A stretch of 64,000 bases of DNA from Trichobilharzia regenti (lineage: Eukaryota; Platyhelminthes; Trematoda; Strigeidida; Schistosomatidae), in NCBI GenBank assembly GCA_944472135.2, contig OX235263.1, positions 11,701,517-11,765,516 of the forward strand, in the 5' to 3' direction. This document shows positions 50,888-59,629 of the stretch, in pieces (position 1 is the stretch's first letter; each line of letters opens with the position of its first letter). The notes beneath the pieces were generated by a model. The model was not told where the DNA came from. It ran no database searches and saw only the letters and a program-made list of their open reading frames with translations. A program made the position numbers and the translations under genes.

Positions 50888-52127
50888 GTGGGCATTTCAC
50901 TTGTTATTTTAGCTGAGCTTGTCAACGATGTACCTTGTTTCATTGAGCTTGGAGAGCCAAATCATTTCAAACCATTCAAATTCTGGCTAACACTAATTAA
51001 ACAAACTTCGAAATGTATGGAACCGAATCTGCAAGTTACAAAAGGTTGCCTTCAAAAATATGAAGTTAATCGGGTCACAGTATGTGATCTGCTTAAAAGA
51101 GCAAATGGGAACGGAAAAGGTGAGGAAAATTACATGATGATGCATACTACTTATTACTGTCAGTACATGGATAATACATTTTTGATTATGAAAAATGAGA
51201 AGGAAGTAAAGGACATCCTGGATAAATTTAATGAGGTTCATTCCGCAATAAATTTTACCACTGAGAAAGAAAAGGACTCTAGTATTGCATTTTTAGACGT
51301 TCTTATGACAAGAAAAGGGGATGGCACAATAAGAAGAAGTGTATATAAAAGACCTTCACCAACAGGTCAGTATACTCATTTTCTCAGCCTCGTATCCCCT
51401 TTAAATACAAGCACAATCTGCTAAAGCGTTTGGTTCACAGAGCAAGAGCGATCTACTGGGATGAATGTCTTGATGAGGAACTTAATAATATTAAACGGTT
51501 GCTGAGTGAAAACGGTTACCCAGAGAAGTTTATTGATAGGAATTTGAATCTAAAATCAAGGCAGCCCAAGGTACCAACAGTTTCTATAAAGGTTTTATTC
51601 TTAAAAATTCAGTTCCTTGGGGGTAACATCAACGAGATACTAACACATCGCCTTATAAATGCAGTTAAAAGAGCATTCTCTGCTGCTGAATTACGCTGTG
51701 TCTTCAAAACCATTCTTCTTTCTCGTTCAAGAGGATTTTCGCGTTAAAAATTAGGCTGTCTTATTTTGCCTCTTCCACGTATTTCGCCCGATATAACTGC
51801 TCCTGTGGAGCCAGTTACATAGGCCGTACAATTGGGAGTGTTTCTCATCAAATTTTCGAACATCATTCTGCATAGTGGTTAAGTAAAGGACAAACAAAAT
51901 CTATTCATAGCACTATTTTAGCTCATCTTGTGGATACACAACACAAGACTGATGTTGACCATGCTTCCAGGGTAATTTACAACATACCGACAAATCTTAA
52001 CTTCTCCTTAAGAGTTCAATTATTAAATAAAGGTGAGGCCGTTGGGATCCACATTAAGGAACCTAATTTGTGTATCCAAAAGAAGTTAGTTCAGACTTTA
52101 TCCTTACCATGGCCATCTAGGTTCAAA
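50888..52127 (+). pseudogene. PLE-A-related copy with disabled RT
   Basis: Frame 50888-51424: 'YCQYMDNTFLIMKNEKEV' is the catalytic box, with YVDD changed to YMDN, so an active-site Asp is lost. Then 'IAFLDVLMTRKGDGTIRRSV' and 'SPTGQYTHF'. Frame 51430-51747: 'ENGYPEKFIDRNL' and 'KVLFLKIQFLGGNINEI'. The EN follows at 51780-52127 with 'NCSCGASYIGRTIG' intact and the tail 'NLCIQKKLVQTLSLPWP'. At least three frame breaks. The first 60 residues of the first frame are not PLE-like. Confidence 0.85.
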
Positions 52128-53094
52128 TGATCCTAAAATTTTGTAGAAATTTCCTTAATTTTATTTATTATTCTATTTGCTATTACATTTTTATCCTTAT
52201 TATTATTTAAGCATCTTCAATGAACTGTAATTCCCTTCGTCTTACTTAACAACTAACTAACTAACTAACTGGCCAGCTAACTGTATATGTAGAAAAGAAA
52301 TTGCCGGAAATTCAAAGTTTCAAGATGTCTGAAAACTTTCTATTTTTAAGTACACAATCGGTTTTTGTGTGTTTATTCTTAAGTGTGAGAATTTCACTTT
52401 CTTTCACCACTTACACATTCAGCATTTTCTTTTTTACTTCCCTCAGTGCATTACCAACCATCGTTTTATGTATTTGTTTCACAGAGAAATGAAAAAGACA
52501 CTCTTTTTTCTAATCCTTAGTATTTCACAACAAATAATATATGACATAATATACTTCAGAAAGTAAAACTAAAGGTGATCAGTGTGTTGCAATCAAGTAG
52601 ATTAGAGTCTGAATGAATTTGTCTGAAACTATGCTGAATTTGATTGACTGTTGTTAGTTGAAATGGGATTTCTCTCCCTCTCTCTCTCTGTGTTTGCGTG
52701 TATGTGTGTGTGTATGTAAACCGTTTTCTTACTCTTTAAAAGTGTTTATCCTGTCATTCATGCAAATATTTGACTGTCTTTTTTGTCCGTTTAACTTTTT
52801 TGCTTTCTGTGGTCTAAAACGAAAGTGCTTACATAACTGTCTCTCTACTGTGTAGAATTGGTATTAGTAGAAATGGTATTGCTAGTAGGAGTGGTATTTC
52901 AGAATACTTAAAGTTACTAGAAGTTATATATATATGCATATATATTTCCTGTCCGACTGAATGAAATGAAACGTTAAATGTCATAAATCAAGAGTAACTC
53001 TTCAAATTTAGATACACCTTAAGTGAGTATTAATGCATGATAATATATATACTACTAAGTGATTCATATGAGTAGTTGTGAACTTATTTTTATT
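52128..53094. other. AT-rich flank with microsatellites
   Basis: No gene. (ACTA)n-like at 52250-52272, (TC)n/(TG)n at 52673-52718, (TA)n near 52927. Hydrophobic frames at 52301-52566 are accidental. Confidence 0.5.
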
Positions 53095-53212
53095 TATTGT
53101 TCCTTTGGGTTCCTAGTGGAACATAAGGGCTTCAACCTCATGTCTCCAATCGCCACTTCTGTCTTCTGCTGTGCTTTTCACCTGCATACAAGTTAGTCCA
53201 TATTATAATTCG
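53095..53212 (-). mobile_element. RTE-type LINE 3' tip
   Basis: 'tgttcctttgggttcctagtgg' and 'cagctgtgctttttc'-like complement to 'caagttagtccatat': the last 115 bases of the RTE-type LINE. Confidence 0.75.
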
Positions 53213-53231
53213 GAATTATAATCCGAATAAA

Positions 53232-53272
53232 TCTGCTGAAGAAGCTGTGGCCCACACGGCGAAACGTTCAGA
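53232..53272 (+). ncRNA. Hammerhead-like motif of PLE-E
   Basis: Stem I UCUG/CAGA, core CUGAAGA, one extra A, stem II GCUGUG/CACGGC (6 pairs, one G-U), GAA, stem III AC/GU, triplet GUU. Compact with a two-pair stem III as described for hammerheads in Penelope-like elements. Confidence 0.6.
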
Positions 53273-53324
53273 AAAATCTTGTTTTGATTTTCTTAACACG
53301 CTGGGATTAATTTAAATAATTTAT

Positions 53325-53455
53325 AATGTATCATCTACATATCTTAACCATATTTCAGGAGTGAGTGTGCTTGAAAAGATGTTAACTTCGAATCTATTCA
53401 TGAAAAAGTCAACGGCTGTCGGTGAAACTGGTGAATCCAAGGTAACACCATTTGT
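53325..53455 (-). pseudogene. PLE-E RT fragment
   Basis: Minus strand: 'VTLDSPVSPTAVDFFMNRFE' (motif B region; GSP changed to DSP) and 'TPEIWLRYVDDT' (catalytic YVDD). The 'LRYVDD' style differs from PLE-A and PLE-C. Too short to place in a clade. Confidence 0.7.
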
Positions 53456-54334
53456 CTGTCTATATCAATTCTCTTTAAATATAAAATAATTACTTTCTAG
53501 ACAGAAAAACTTCAGAAATCACAAACAACGTCTGATAGCATCAAAAGGACTTCATATCAAGTGGAATCTAAATTGTTTGAATAGCAATGACGGACTAAAA
53601 CAGAATCTGACATGGTTACAACACCCCCTTCCCCCATGAAGTGACAAAGTCAACACGGATATGATCAGCAAGTTCACTGTGCAAACACACACACACACTA
53701 CTTTTATAATTTTACACACTGATCAAATCGAACAATCTACACTTGATTTTGTCATCTTTAACAATTGACCAACTTGACAACGAAAAAAGGGCCCCCAGAC
53801 TGACGAACGATGATCAAGTGGGTAAACTTTGTTTTGATATCATAACAGATATACTATTACCTTTGATATTTGGTTTCCGTGATCTTCACTGTTATTTTGA
53901 CTTTCAATATGTCCTTTTAACTTGACCTAAGTAGTTTATTTTCTCACCCTTAACTCTTTATTATATATGCTGAGATTTTGTGAATTCCGTTTAATAATAC
54001 TTTGATAAAGCTATTAGCAATAAATAGCGAAACGTCAGTAAAAACAACAACAATATCCTTTTGTTTTTCATTCATTGGGAAATACAGAAACGTTTATTGT
54101 TTTCAGCATCATCAAAATGTTCCAAAAAATATGATGAATATTCAAACTTTAACTAGCAGGGTGAAGATTACTAACTACTGAAAAGGAATGAGTAATATGA
54201 AAGATACCCAGAATAAAAGACTGGTAATGAAAGAGTATGGAGCCACATGTCCAGAATATGTAATAGAAAGAGTAAATATGATGTCGATAACATGCCATCC
54301 AAATAAAGTTGTAGAACTTGGAATTATACCAAGG
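53456..54334. other. Unassigned region with a second PLE-E-like ribozyme remnant
   Basis: 53998-54040 can form stem I UACU/AGUA, stem II GCUAUU/AAUAGC, GAA and AC/GU with C before stem I, but the core reads UUGAUAA. Nothing else recognised; (CA)n at 53686-53698. Confidence 0.4.
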
Positions 54335-54693
54335 CAGAAGTAGGAGGTGAGGTTTTCATATCCACATCGCTTAGGCTTCAGCAGTGCGAACTTACCGTTT
54401 TATGGAGGCGAGACTTCATTGACTTTGTAGATGACTTTGAACGAGTTCTTCTTTACATATTGAGTGACCAGTGTTGTATATATGTCCAATAATAACATTC
54501 CTTATTGATCTATTGTCACCTTTTCGTAGCTAAGTGGGACTCTTTTTGATGAAACACGCATGAAATATACTGTATTCTCGTTCACATGAGCAAGTGAATT
54601 GGTAGATACACACAGAGAGGTGGTCAGATGTGATAGTTTGTCTTTACAGTTGTTGAAGAACGATGTGCGGCGCGAGAATACTAATCGTTATGG
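54335..54693 (-). pseudogene. PLE-A-related EN, left part of interrupted copy
   Basis: Minus strand EN with 'CVYQFTCSCERE' near 54590 and 'VLLDIYTTLVTQYVKKNSFKVI'-type remains. It resumes at 59231 after the Gypsy insertion: 'gcagcagagaatgctctttt' is the complement of the 'RAFSAA' codons seen at 51675-51690. Confidence 0.7.
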
Positions 54694-55043
54694 TGTAACA
54701 ACAGAAGACAAGGGTGGCAACAGATCGTTTTATTACGAAAATCAACACGTATTTATATATATTTTATGTGCATTAATAAGGCTTATGCAAGCAGAAAAAG
54801 GCAGTCTTCTGATTGGTTGTTTCTCGGAAGTTAAGCAGACAAACACAGTCTTATGATTGGTTGTTTCGATATTTCTCGGAAAGTAGAGCCATCTATCTGC
54901 GAATCATATTTGTCCACATTTAAGTTTGCTGTGATTGGTTGTTGAAACAGCCTTGTTCATATTTTCTCACGGCCCATATTAGTGACCTAGACATTAACGT
55001 AGATTAGTGCCAACCAATCGGCTAGCAGCCTGCTCTCACCACA
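54694..55043 (-). repeat. 3' LTR of the Gypsy element
   Basis: 350 bases. Against the other LTR: one missing c near 54715, a cc/t difference near 55004-55006 and one c/t near 55030. The pol-proximal frame at 55022-55375 ends 22 bases inside it. Confidence 0.95.
54728..54733 (-). terminator. Polyadenylation signal in 3' LTR
   Basis: AATAAA on the minus strand, about 20 bases downstream of the TATA-like stretch, which leaves a short R region typical of such LTRs. Confidence 0.6.
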
Positions 55044-55375
55044 CTCGTCCCCCCGTCAAATAGCTTCGTGCGCAGACGTTCCGACCTTCTGGGTGCTACA
55101 TCCTCTAGTTGAGGATTGTTACTGACCGGCTTGTCCCACTGTACCCATCTTTGGAGCTGACTGGCGTTAACTCGTTTCTGTTTATCACCTCTTCGGATGG
55201 TATATACTTGACCCCGTCTTTTTGTGATTGTGTATGGTCCTTCCCACTTTGGAAGGAGTTTCCGTGAACCTAGCCCGCCTCCAACTGTATATCTCCTGTC
55301 TCTACACTTCACTTGGTCCCCGACTGCAAAGGTAATGCACTGCGTCCTTTCTTTCATCTGAGACTTCGACATCAC
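55022..55375 (-). pseudogene. pol: Gypsy integrase C-terminal part (frame 3)
   Basis: 117-residue frame with 'FAVGDQVKCRDRRYTVGGGL' and 'KLLPKWEGPYTITKRRGQVY', the GPY/F-type module at the integrase C-terminus, then 'RRSERLRTKLFDGG' just before the 3' LTR. Separated by a frameshift from the preceding piece. No chromodomain is visible. Confidence 0.85.
55044..55057 (-). promoter_or_regulatory. Polypurine tract
   Basis: Minus strand GACGGGGGGACGAG ends immediately before the 3' LTR, the expected site for plus-strand DNA priming. The run contains one C near each end. Confidence 0.75.
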
Positions 55376-55607
55376 TGCGCTGCTTCCGTATTACATTCTT
55401 GACTGCCTCTTTCCTCTCTGCTTTTAATTTCGTCGTACTCCACTTTTGGTGCATGGGCCAGGTCTCATTGTGTACCGGTAATCGTGGTTTTCTACCATAC
55501 ATCAGTTGGAAGGGTGACTTCTTCGTTGTTTCCTGAGTGGTAGCCCGATGTGTTAGTAAAATCAGTGGAAGCTCCGTTTCCCAGTTCCGCCCTTCGAGGC
55601 CAGCCAC
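55302..55607 (-). pseudogene. pol: Gypsy integrase middle part (frame 2)
   Basis: 101-residue frame 'NWETELPLILLTHRATTQETT' (in part) and 'SPFQLMYGRKPRLP', the conserved segment following the integrase catalytic Glu. It overlaps the end of the main pol frame by 46 bases in another frame, showing a frameshift near 55580. Confidence 0.85.
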
Positions 55608-58105
55608 TCCTTCAGTGTACGGTTGTTTCTCTCCGTTAGGCCATTCGTTTGTGGATGGTATGGGGTCGTTCTGATCCTCTTGATGCCCAGCTGTTGCAAA
55701 CGGGAAGTAAACTCTTCACTCTCGAAACAGGGACCTTGGTCTGTCAGTATTGTCTTCGGTACGCCGTGGTCTGCAACAATGTGTCTAACTACTGCATCTG
55801 TCACGGTTCTTGCACGTTGGTCTGGGATTGCTACGGCGTCTACCCATCGTGTCGCGTGTTCCGTCATCACCAAGAGGTACTGATTACCATTGGATGTCTG
55901 AGGAAATGGACCCATGACATCTACGGACCACAAGTCACCTATCGCGGTAACTGGAATCGACTGAAGTGGTGGTCGTATATACCGGTCACCTTTCATCAGC
56001 TGGCACCGTGGACATCCAAGTACGTATCTTGCTACGTCTTCTCTCATACCTGGCCAGTACATACTTTGTCTTAGGAGGTCGGTCGTTCTGGCCACGCCTG
56101 TATGCGCTAGCTGGTGACATTCTTCTATCATGTCGTGGCGCGACGATTGAGGTATGACAGCCAGCCAGCTTCCGTCGTTCTCTCGCCAGGTCAGAGTCCC
56201 GTAGGCATTCACTCTGAGTCGATCCCTCTGTCTGAGTAGTGTGGTTAGCTCCTTACTCGCCGTAGTTTGATCCACTTCTATTCCGTTGGTGATCACCTGT
56301 ATTACTGTATTCAGCGTATCGTCCAACCTCTGCCTACGTGCAAGTCTTAGTGGGTCTTGTTCTACTGCATGCACTCCGTAAGCGACCTCGGGCAACTCAG
56401 ACTCATCTTCTGGTCTCGATAACAAATCTGCCAAGACATTTTCACTTCCAGGAACGTGTGAGATCGTAAAATCGTACTCCTGAAGACGCAACATCCACCG
56501 TGACAACTTCCCCCGTGGGTCTCTCGCTGTCTTCAAAAATTGTAGCGGCTTATGATCAGTTTCGATGTGGAACCGCCGGCCGAGTAAATAAGGTCTCCAT
56601 TTGTCGACTGCCCATACCATTGCTAAACATTCTTTCTCTATCGTTGAATACTTTCTCTCTGTGAGGGTCAAAACCCTACTGGCATACTCAACGATTCCCT
56701 CGTCCTGTCTTAGGACCGCACCTATAGCGTAGTCACTGGCATCTGTGCACACTGTGAACTGTCTTCCTGGCACAGGTAGTTTTAGCGTCATTTGTTGGTG
56801 GTCGAGCAGCTGTTTAATTCTGTCGAATGTCCTCTGCGATTCTTCCGACCAAACAAACTTTGGCTCACCTAGTAGCCTGTATAGAGGGGCTGCTATCTCA
56901 TTGAAGTTCTTCACGAAGCGACTATAAAACGCTGCTCTACCCAAGAATTGTCTCAGTTTTCTCTTTGAATTCGGGGCTGGAATCGTTTTAATCGTCAAAA
57001 TTTTCTCCGGCAGTGGTTTAATCTCACCATTTCCCACTTTATGTCCCAACAGAGTAACATTCTTTTTGGCTATCTGAGACTTGGTTTTGTTGACGCGTAG
57101 TCCAAACTCTTCGATGCGTCGCAGCACGGCTTCTACATGGTTGACGTGATCGTTTTCGTTTTGACTGTATATGACGAGATCATCACCATAAACCTCCACG
57201 TTTTTCAAGTTCCTAAGTAATAGCTTCATCAGTCGTCTGAACGTAAACGGTGCACCTGCTAGTCCAAACGGCATGCGTTTAAATCGATATTGTGTCTGAC
57301 CCACGATGAAAGCCGTCTTATCTCTATCACCTTGTTTTATCGGTATCTGCCAGTATCCTGAGCGAAGATCGAGAACCGAAAACACATTCGCACCTTGTAG
57401 GCGATCTAAAGTTTCTACCACTGTTGGCATGGCACACGGTCTTAACTCTGTCATACTGTTTAACTGTCGAAAATCAACACAGAATCTATACTTCCCATTC
57501 GCTTTTTTTACTAACAGCACTGGAGAGTTGTACGGGCTATCAGCTTCCTCAATAATGTCATCTTTTAACATCTCTTGCACTTGTCGCTCCACTTCGCCTT
57601 CCAGATGACATGGAACTCTTCGCGTTAAAAATGACCTTACTTTCGGATCACTTAACGGAATTTCATGATTCACCTTATCGCAATAACCGTATGGGTCGCC
57701 ATCTCCAGTGAACAGATGATCGTATTTATTAATTAACTCTGTCACATTGTGTACCGTCGACAGCTTAATCGCTGCTATCTCGCTGGTCTCATACATGTTG
57801 ATATGCCCGTATTTCGTGATCACCACGTTCGCTTGCGTGTCGATTATTGCACCAATCTCACGCAGAAAATCCGCTCCTAATATCGTTCGCTGTAGTTCGG
57901 GTACAACAATGAAAGGAAACGTCACCTCGCAGCCACCAACAACGACCGTACAGTTCGATCTACCCGTGATACGCAACACATACCCGCCTACTGTTTGTAC
58001 TGTCAATGAACACGGACTAACACTCTTACATAAATTCTTATCTATTAACGACACGGCCGCCCCTGTATCTATCAAACATACTACTTCTCGATCATTCACT
58101 CGCAA
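55562..58105 (-). CDS. pol: Gypsy pol: protease, RT, RNase H, integrase core
   Basis: 847 residues open. Aspartic protease 'CLIDTGAAVSL' with DTG 13-15. RT from about 150: 'SVLDLRSGYWQIP' with Asp246, 'MPFGLAGAPFTF' 278-289, catalytic YGDD 306-309 (an uncommon YxDD variant), 'GHKV'. RNase H: 'CTDASDYAIGAVL' with Asp455, Glu490-region, 'ETDHKPLQF' Asp517. Integrase zinc finger His664, His668, Cys698, Cys701; catalytic Asp729, Asp789, Glu825 with 35 residues between the last two. The frame stops at 847, just past the core, where a frameshift moves the rest to 55302-55607. The start is the first Met; the true start may be by frameshift from gag. All catalytic residues are present. Confidence 0.97.
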   Translation of the reverse strand: MRVNDREVVCLIDTGAAVSLIDKNLCKSVSPCSLTVQTVGGYVLRITGRSNCTVVVGGCEVTFPFIVVPELQRTILGADFLREIGAIIDTQANVVITKYGHINMYETSEIAAIKLSTVHNVTELINKYDHLFTGDGDPYGYCDKVNHEIPLSDPKVRSFLTRRVPCHLEGEVERQVQEMLKDDIIEEADSPYNSPVLLVKKANGKYRFCVDFRQLNSMTELRPCAMPTVVETLDRLQGANVFSVLDLRSGYWQIPIKQGDRDKTAFIVGQTQYRFKRMPFGLAGAPFTFRRLMKLLLRNLKNVEVYGDDLVIYSQNENDHVNHVEAVLRRIEEFGLRVNKTKSQIAKKNVTLLGHKVGNGEIKPLPEKILTIKTIPAPNSKRKLRQFLGRAAFYSRFVKNFNEIAAPLYRLLGEPKFVWSEESQRTFDRIKQLLDHQQMTLKLPVPGRQFTVCTDASDYAIGAVLRQDEGIVEYASRVLTLTERKYSTIEKECLAMVWAVDKWRPYLLGRRFHIETDHKPLQFLKTARDPRGKLSRWMLRLQEYDFTISHVPGSENVLADLLSRPEDESELPEVAYGVHAVEQDPLRLARRQRLDDTLNTVIQVITNGIEVDQTTASKELTTLLRQRDRLRVNAYGTLTWRENDGSWLAVIPQSSRHDMIEECHQLAHTGVARTTDLLRQSMYWPGMREDVARYVLGCPRCQLMKGDRYIRPPLQSIPVTAIGDLWSVDVMGPFPQTSNGNQYLLVMTEHATRWVDAVAIPDQRARTVTDAVVRHIVADHGVPKTILTDQGPCFESEEFTSRLQQLGIKRIRTTPYHPQTNGLTERNNRTLKEWLASKGGTGKRSFH

Positions 58106-58302
58106 CTTCGAATACAGAGCCCTTTCTCAATAGCCCCCACTAAATCTAGGTTCATACGAAAGAAAGAACAAGCATTATACCGTCTGAAATTTTTTCTTTT
58201 TCGCCTTTCTGGGCAGTATCTTCTCCAGTGTCCCGGCTTACCGCATTCAAAACACCGGTCTTTTCTATCAGCCAACTTTAACGCCGCCACTTCCCGCTGC
58301 AA
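58096..58302 (-). pseudogene. gag: Gypsy gag nucleocapsid part
   Basis: 68-residue frame with one zinc knuckle 'CFECGKPGHWRRYC' (CX2CX4HX4C) and a basic tail 'PERRKRKNFRR'. It overlaps the start of pol in another frame, the usual arrangement for frameshift expression. Its own start belongs further upstream, but the frame is broken between 58302 and 58379. Confidence 0.9.
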
Positions 58303-58378
58303 TGCTTCAATTTTTGCTCATATTCGTTTGGTTTTGGTTGGTCTATAGCGGCTACCGTTGTGCTCAGCAGCTGTCTGG

Positions 58379-58828
58379 TCACCTTCGCCAGCTCACTAAT
58401 ATCCATCGGCTGCGTTGCGTTAACCAGTTTAATCGCTGAGAAATGTGGTCTGGGACACTCTCGATGAATTGGGAAGACAGTAACTGCGCTTCTGATTCTT
58501 CATCTAAAGTGGGAAGCGCGCGTCGAAGTAGATTAGTCAGTTTCACCGCCAACACTAGCGGGTCTCCATCAGGTCCAAGCTTCATTGACCGGAACTGCTG
58601 CATTGCTAGCTGTCTGTCTGTTTCGCTGTCAAACTCGGACACTAGTCGTTCAACCAATTTCTTCCAAGACGCTGTGCCATTTGACCTGTCTACGCTGTCA
58701 TATGCAGCCTTCGCTCGGCCTCTCAACAGCGTCCCCAGGACAACTGCCTTCGCCGCCTGCTCCTTGACACCCACCAGCTCAGCAACGGCCGAAGTCACGT
58801 AAGAAGCTCCGTATGTCTCCTTCTTCAA
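58379..58828 (-). pseudogene. gag: Gypsy gag capsid part
   Basis: 149-residue frame with 'AAKAVVLGTLLRGRAKAAYD', 'WKKLVERLVSEFDSETDRQL' (in part) and 'AVKLTNLLRRALP', in the style of retrotransposon capsid domains. An ATG at 58853 just after the primer-binding site opens a different frame, so the beginning of gag is also shifted near 58790. Confidence 0.85.
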
Positions 58829-58861
58829 ACGCAGCTGGCCACGGGATCTTCATCTTTTGGA

Positions 58862-58874
58862 GGCAGCGACACCA
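58862..58874 (-). promoter_or_regulatory. Primer-binding site
   Basis: Minus strand TGGTGTCGCTGCC, two bases after the 5' LTR; TGG complements a tRNA CCA end. The donor tRNA could not be identified by eye. Confidence 0.65.
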
Positions 58875-58876
58875 AA

Positions 58877-59226
58877 TGTAACAACAGAAGACAAGGGCTG
58901 GCAACAGATCGTTTTATTACGAAAATCAACACGTATTTATATATATTTTATGTGCATTAATAAGGCTTATGCAAGCAGAAAAAGGCAGTCTTCTGATTGG
59001 TTGTTTCTCGGAAGTTAAGCAGACAAACACAGTCTTATGATTGGTTGTTTCGATATTTCTCGGAAAGTAGAGCCATCTATCTGCGAATCATATTTGTCCA
59101 CATTTAAGTTTGCTGTGATTGGTTGTTGAAACAGCCTTGTTCATATTTTCTCACGGCCCATATTAGTGACCTAGACATTAACGTAGATTAGTGTAACCAA
59201 TCGGCTAGCAGTCTGCTCTCACCACA
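58877..59226 (-). repeat. 5' LTR of the Gypsy element
   Basis: 350 bases, TGTG...TTACA in coding sense. Contains the promoter. Outer edge abuts TSD atgg at 59227. Confidence 0.95.
58934..58951 (-). promoter_or_regulatory. TATA-like promoter element in 5' LTR
   Basis: Minus strand 'ataaaatatatataaata' upstream of the AATAAA at 58913-58918. The three 'aaccaatca' (inverted CCAAT-like) motifs further upstream in the LTR may bind activators. Confidence 0.55.
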
Positions 59227-59230
59227 ATGG

Positions 59231-59440
59231 GCAGCAGAGAATGCTCTTTTCAGGACGCTAGATTGACCAGAAGGTCGCTTTCTTGAATGCCATATTCATG
59301 TATTGCATCTTCGGCAAAGAGAAAGATTGTTCTTTGTGATTTTGGGCTTCAAATGTGTTACCATAAAGCATGGTGGTTAGCCATTCTCAAGTAGCGTCTT
59401 CCTCAACGCAATCTTCTCTTCTACACGGCTGGAGATTCTA
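59231..59440 (-). pseudogene. PLE-A-related linker, right part of interrupted copy
   Basis: Minus strand 'EKIALRKTLLENG' and a linker matching the segment before the EN in PLE-A. Together with 54335-54693 it forms one copy with the Gypsy element removed. Confidence 0.7.
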
Positions 59441-59629
59441 CGGATTCGAGTCACATGAGAGATTCTATGGTTATTATGCTATTTATTAATTCCTGTATGG
59501 ATTTCAAAACTAAAATTACTTAGATAACTGCTGAAACAAACCCTCGAGTTATTTGTTGCATGTCCAATAATCCAGCCTAAGGATATTCAAGTTACAACAT
59601 GTCATTGAAGATTTATCTTCATTTATCTG
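59441..59629. other. No feature recognised
   Basis: Short spacer. Confidence 0.4.

Larger units (their letters stand above)
54694..59226 (-). mobile_element. Ty3/Gypsy LTR retrotransposon
   Basis: 4,533 bases with two 350-base LTRs, ends TG...CA, and a 4-base TSD atgg at 54690-54693 and 59227-59230. Minus-strand order: LTR, primer-binding site, gag with zinc knuckle, protease, RT, RNase H, integrase, polypurine tract, LTR. The LTRs differ at only about four positions, so the insertion is recent. The order PR-RT-RH-IN is that of Gypsy. Gag and the integrase C-terminus are frameshifted. Nested in a PLE-A copy. Confidence 0.97.

Noticed and set aside
52250..52272. Short tandem 'actaacta' repeat considered as CRISPR-like or telomeric
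   Set aside because: It is a simple tetranucleotide microsatellite without spacers, and the base order is not a telomere repeat.
55649..58802. Plus-strand frames of 60-141 codons across the Gypsy element
   Set aside because: They are antisense shadows of gag and pol, which carry all family motifs on the minus strand.
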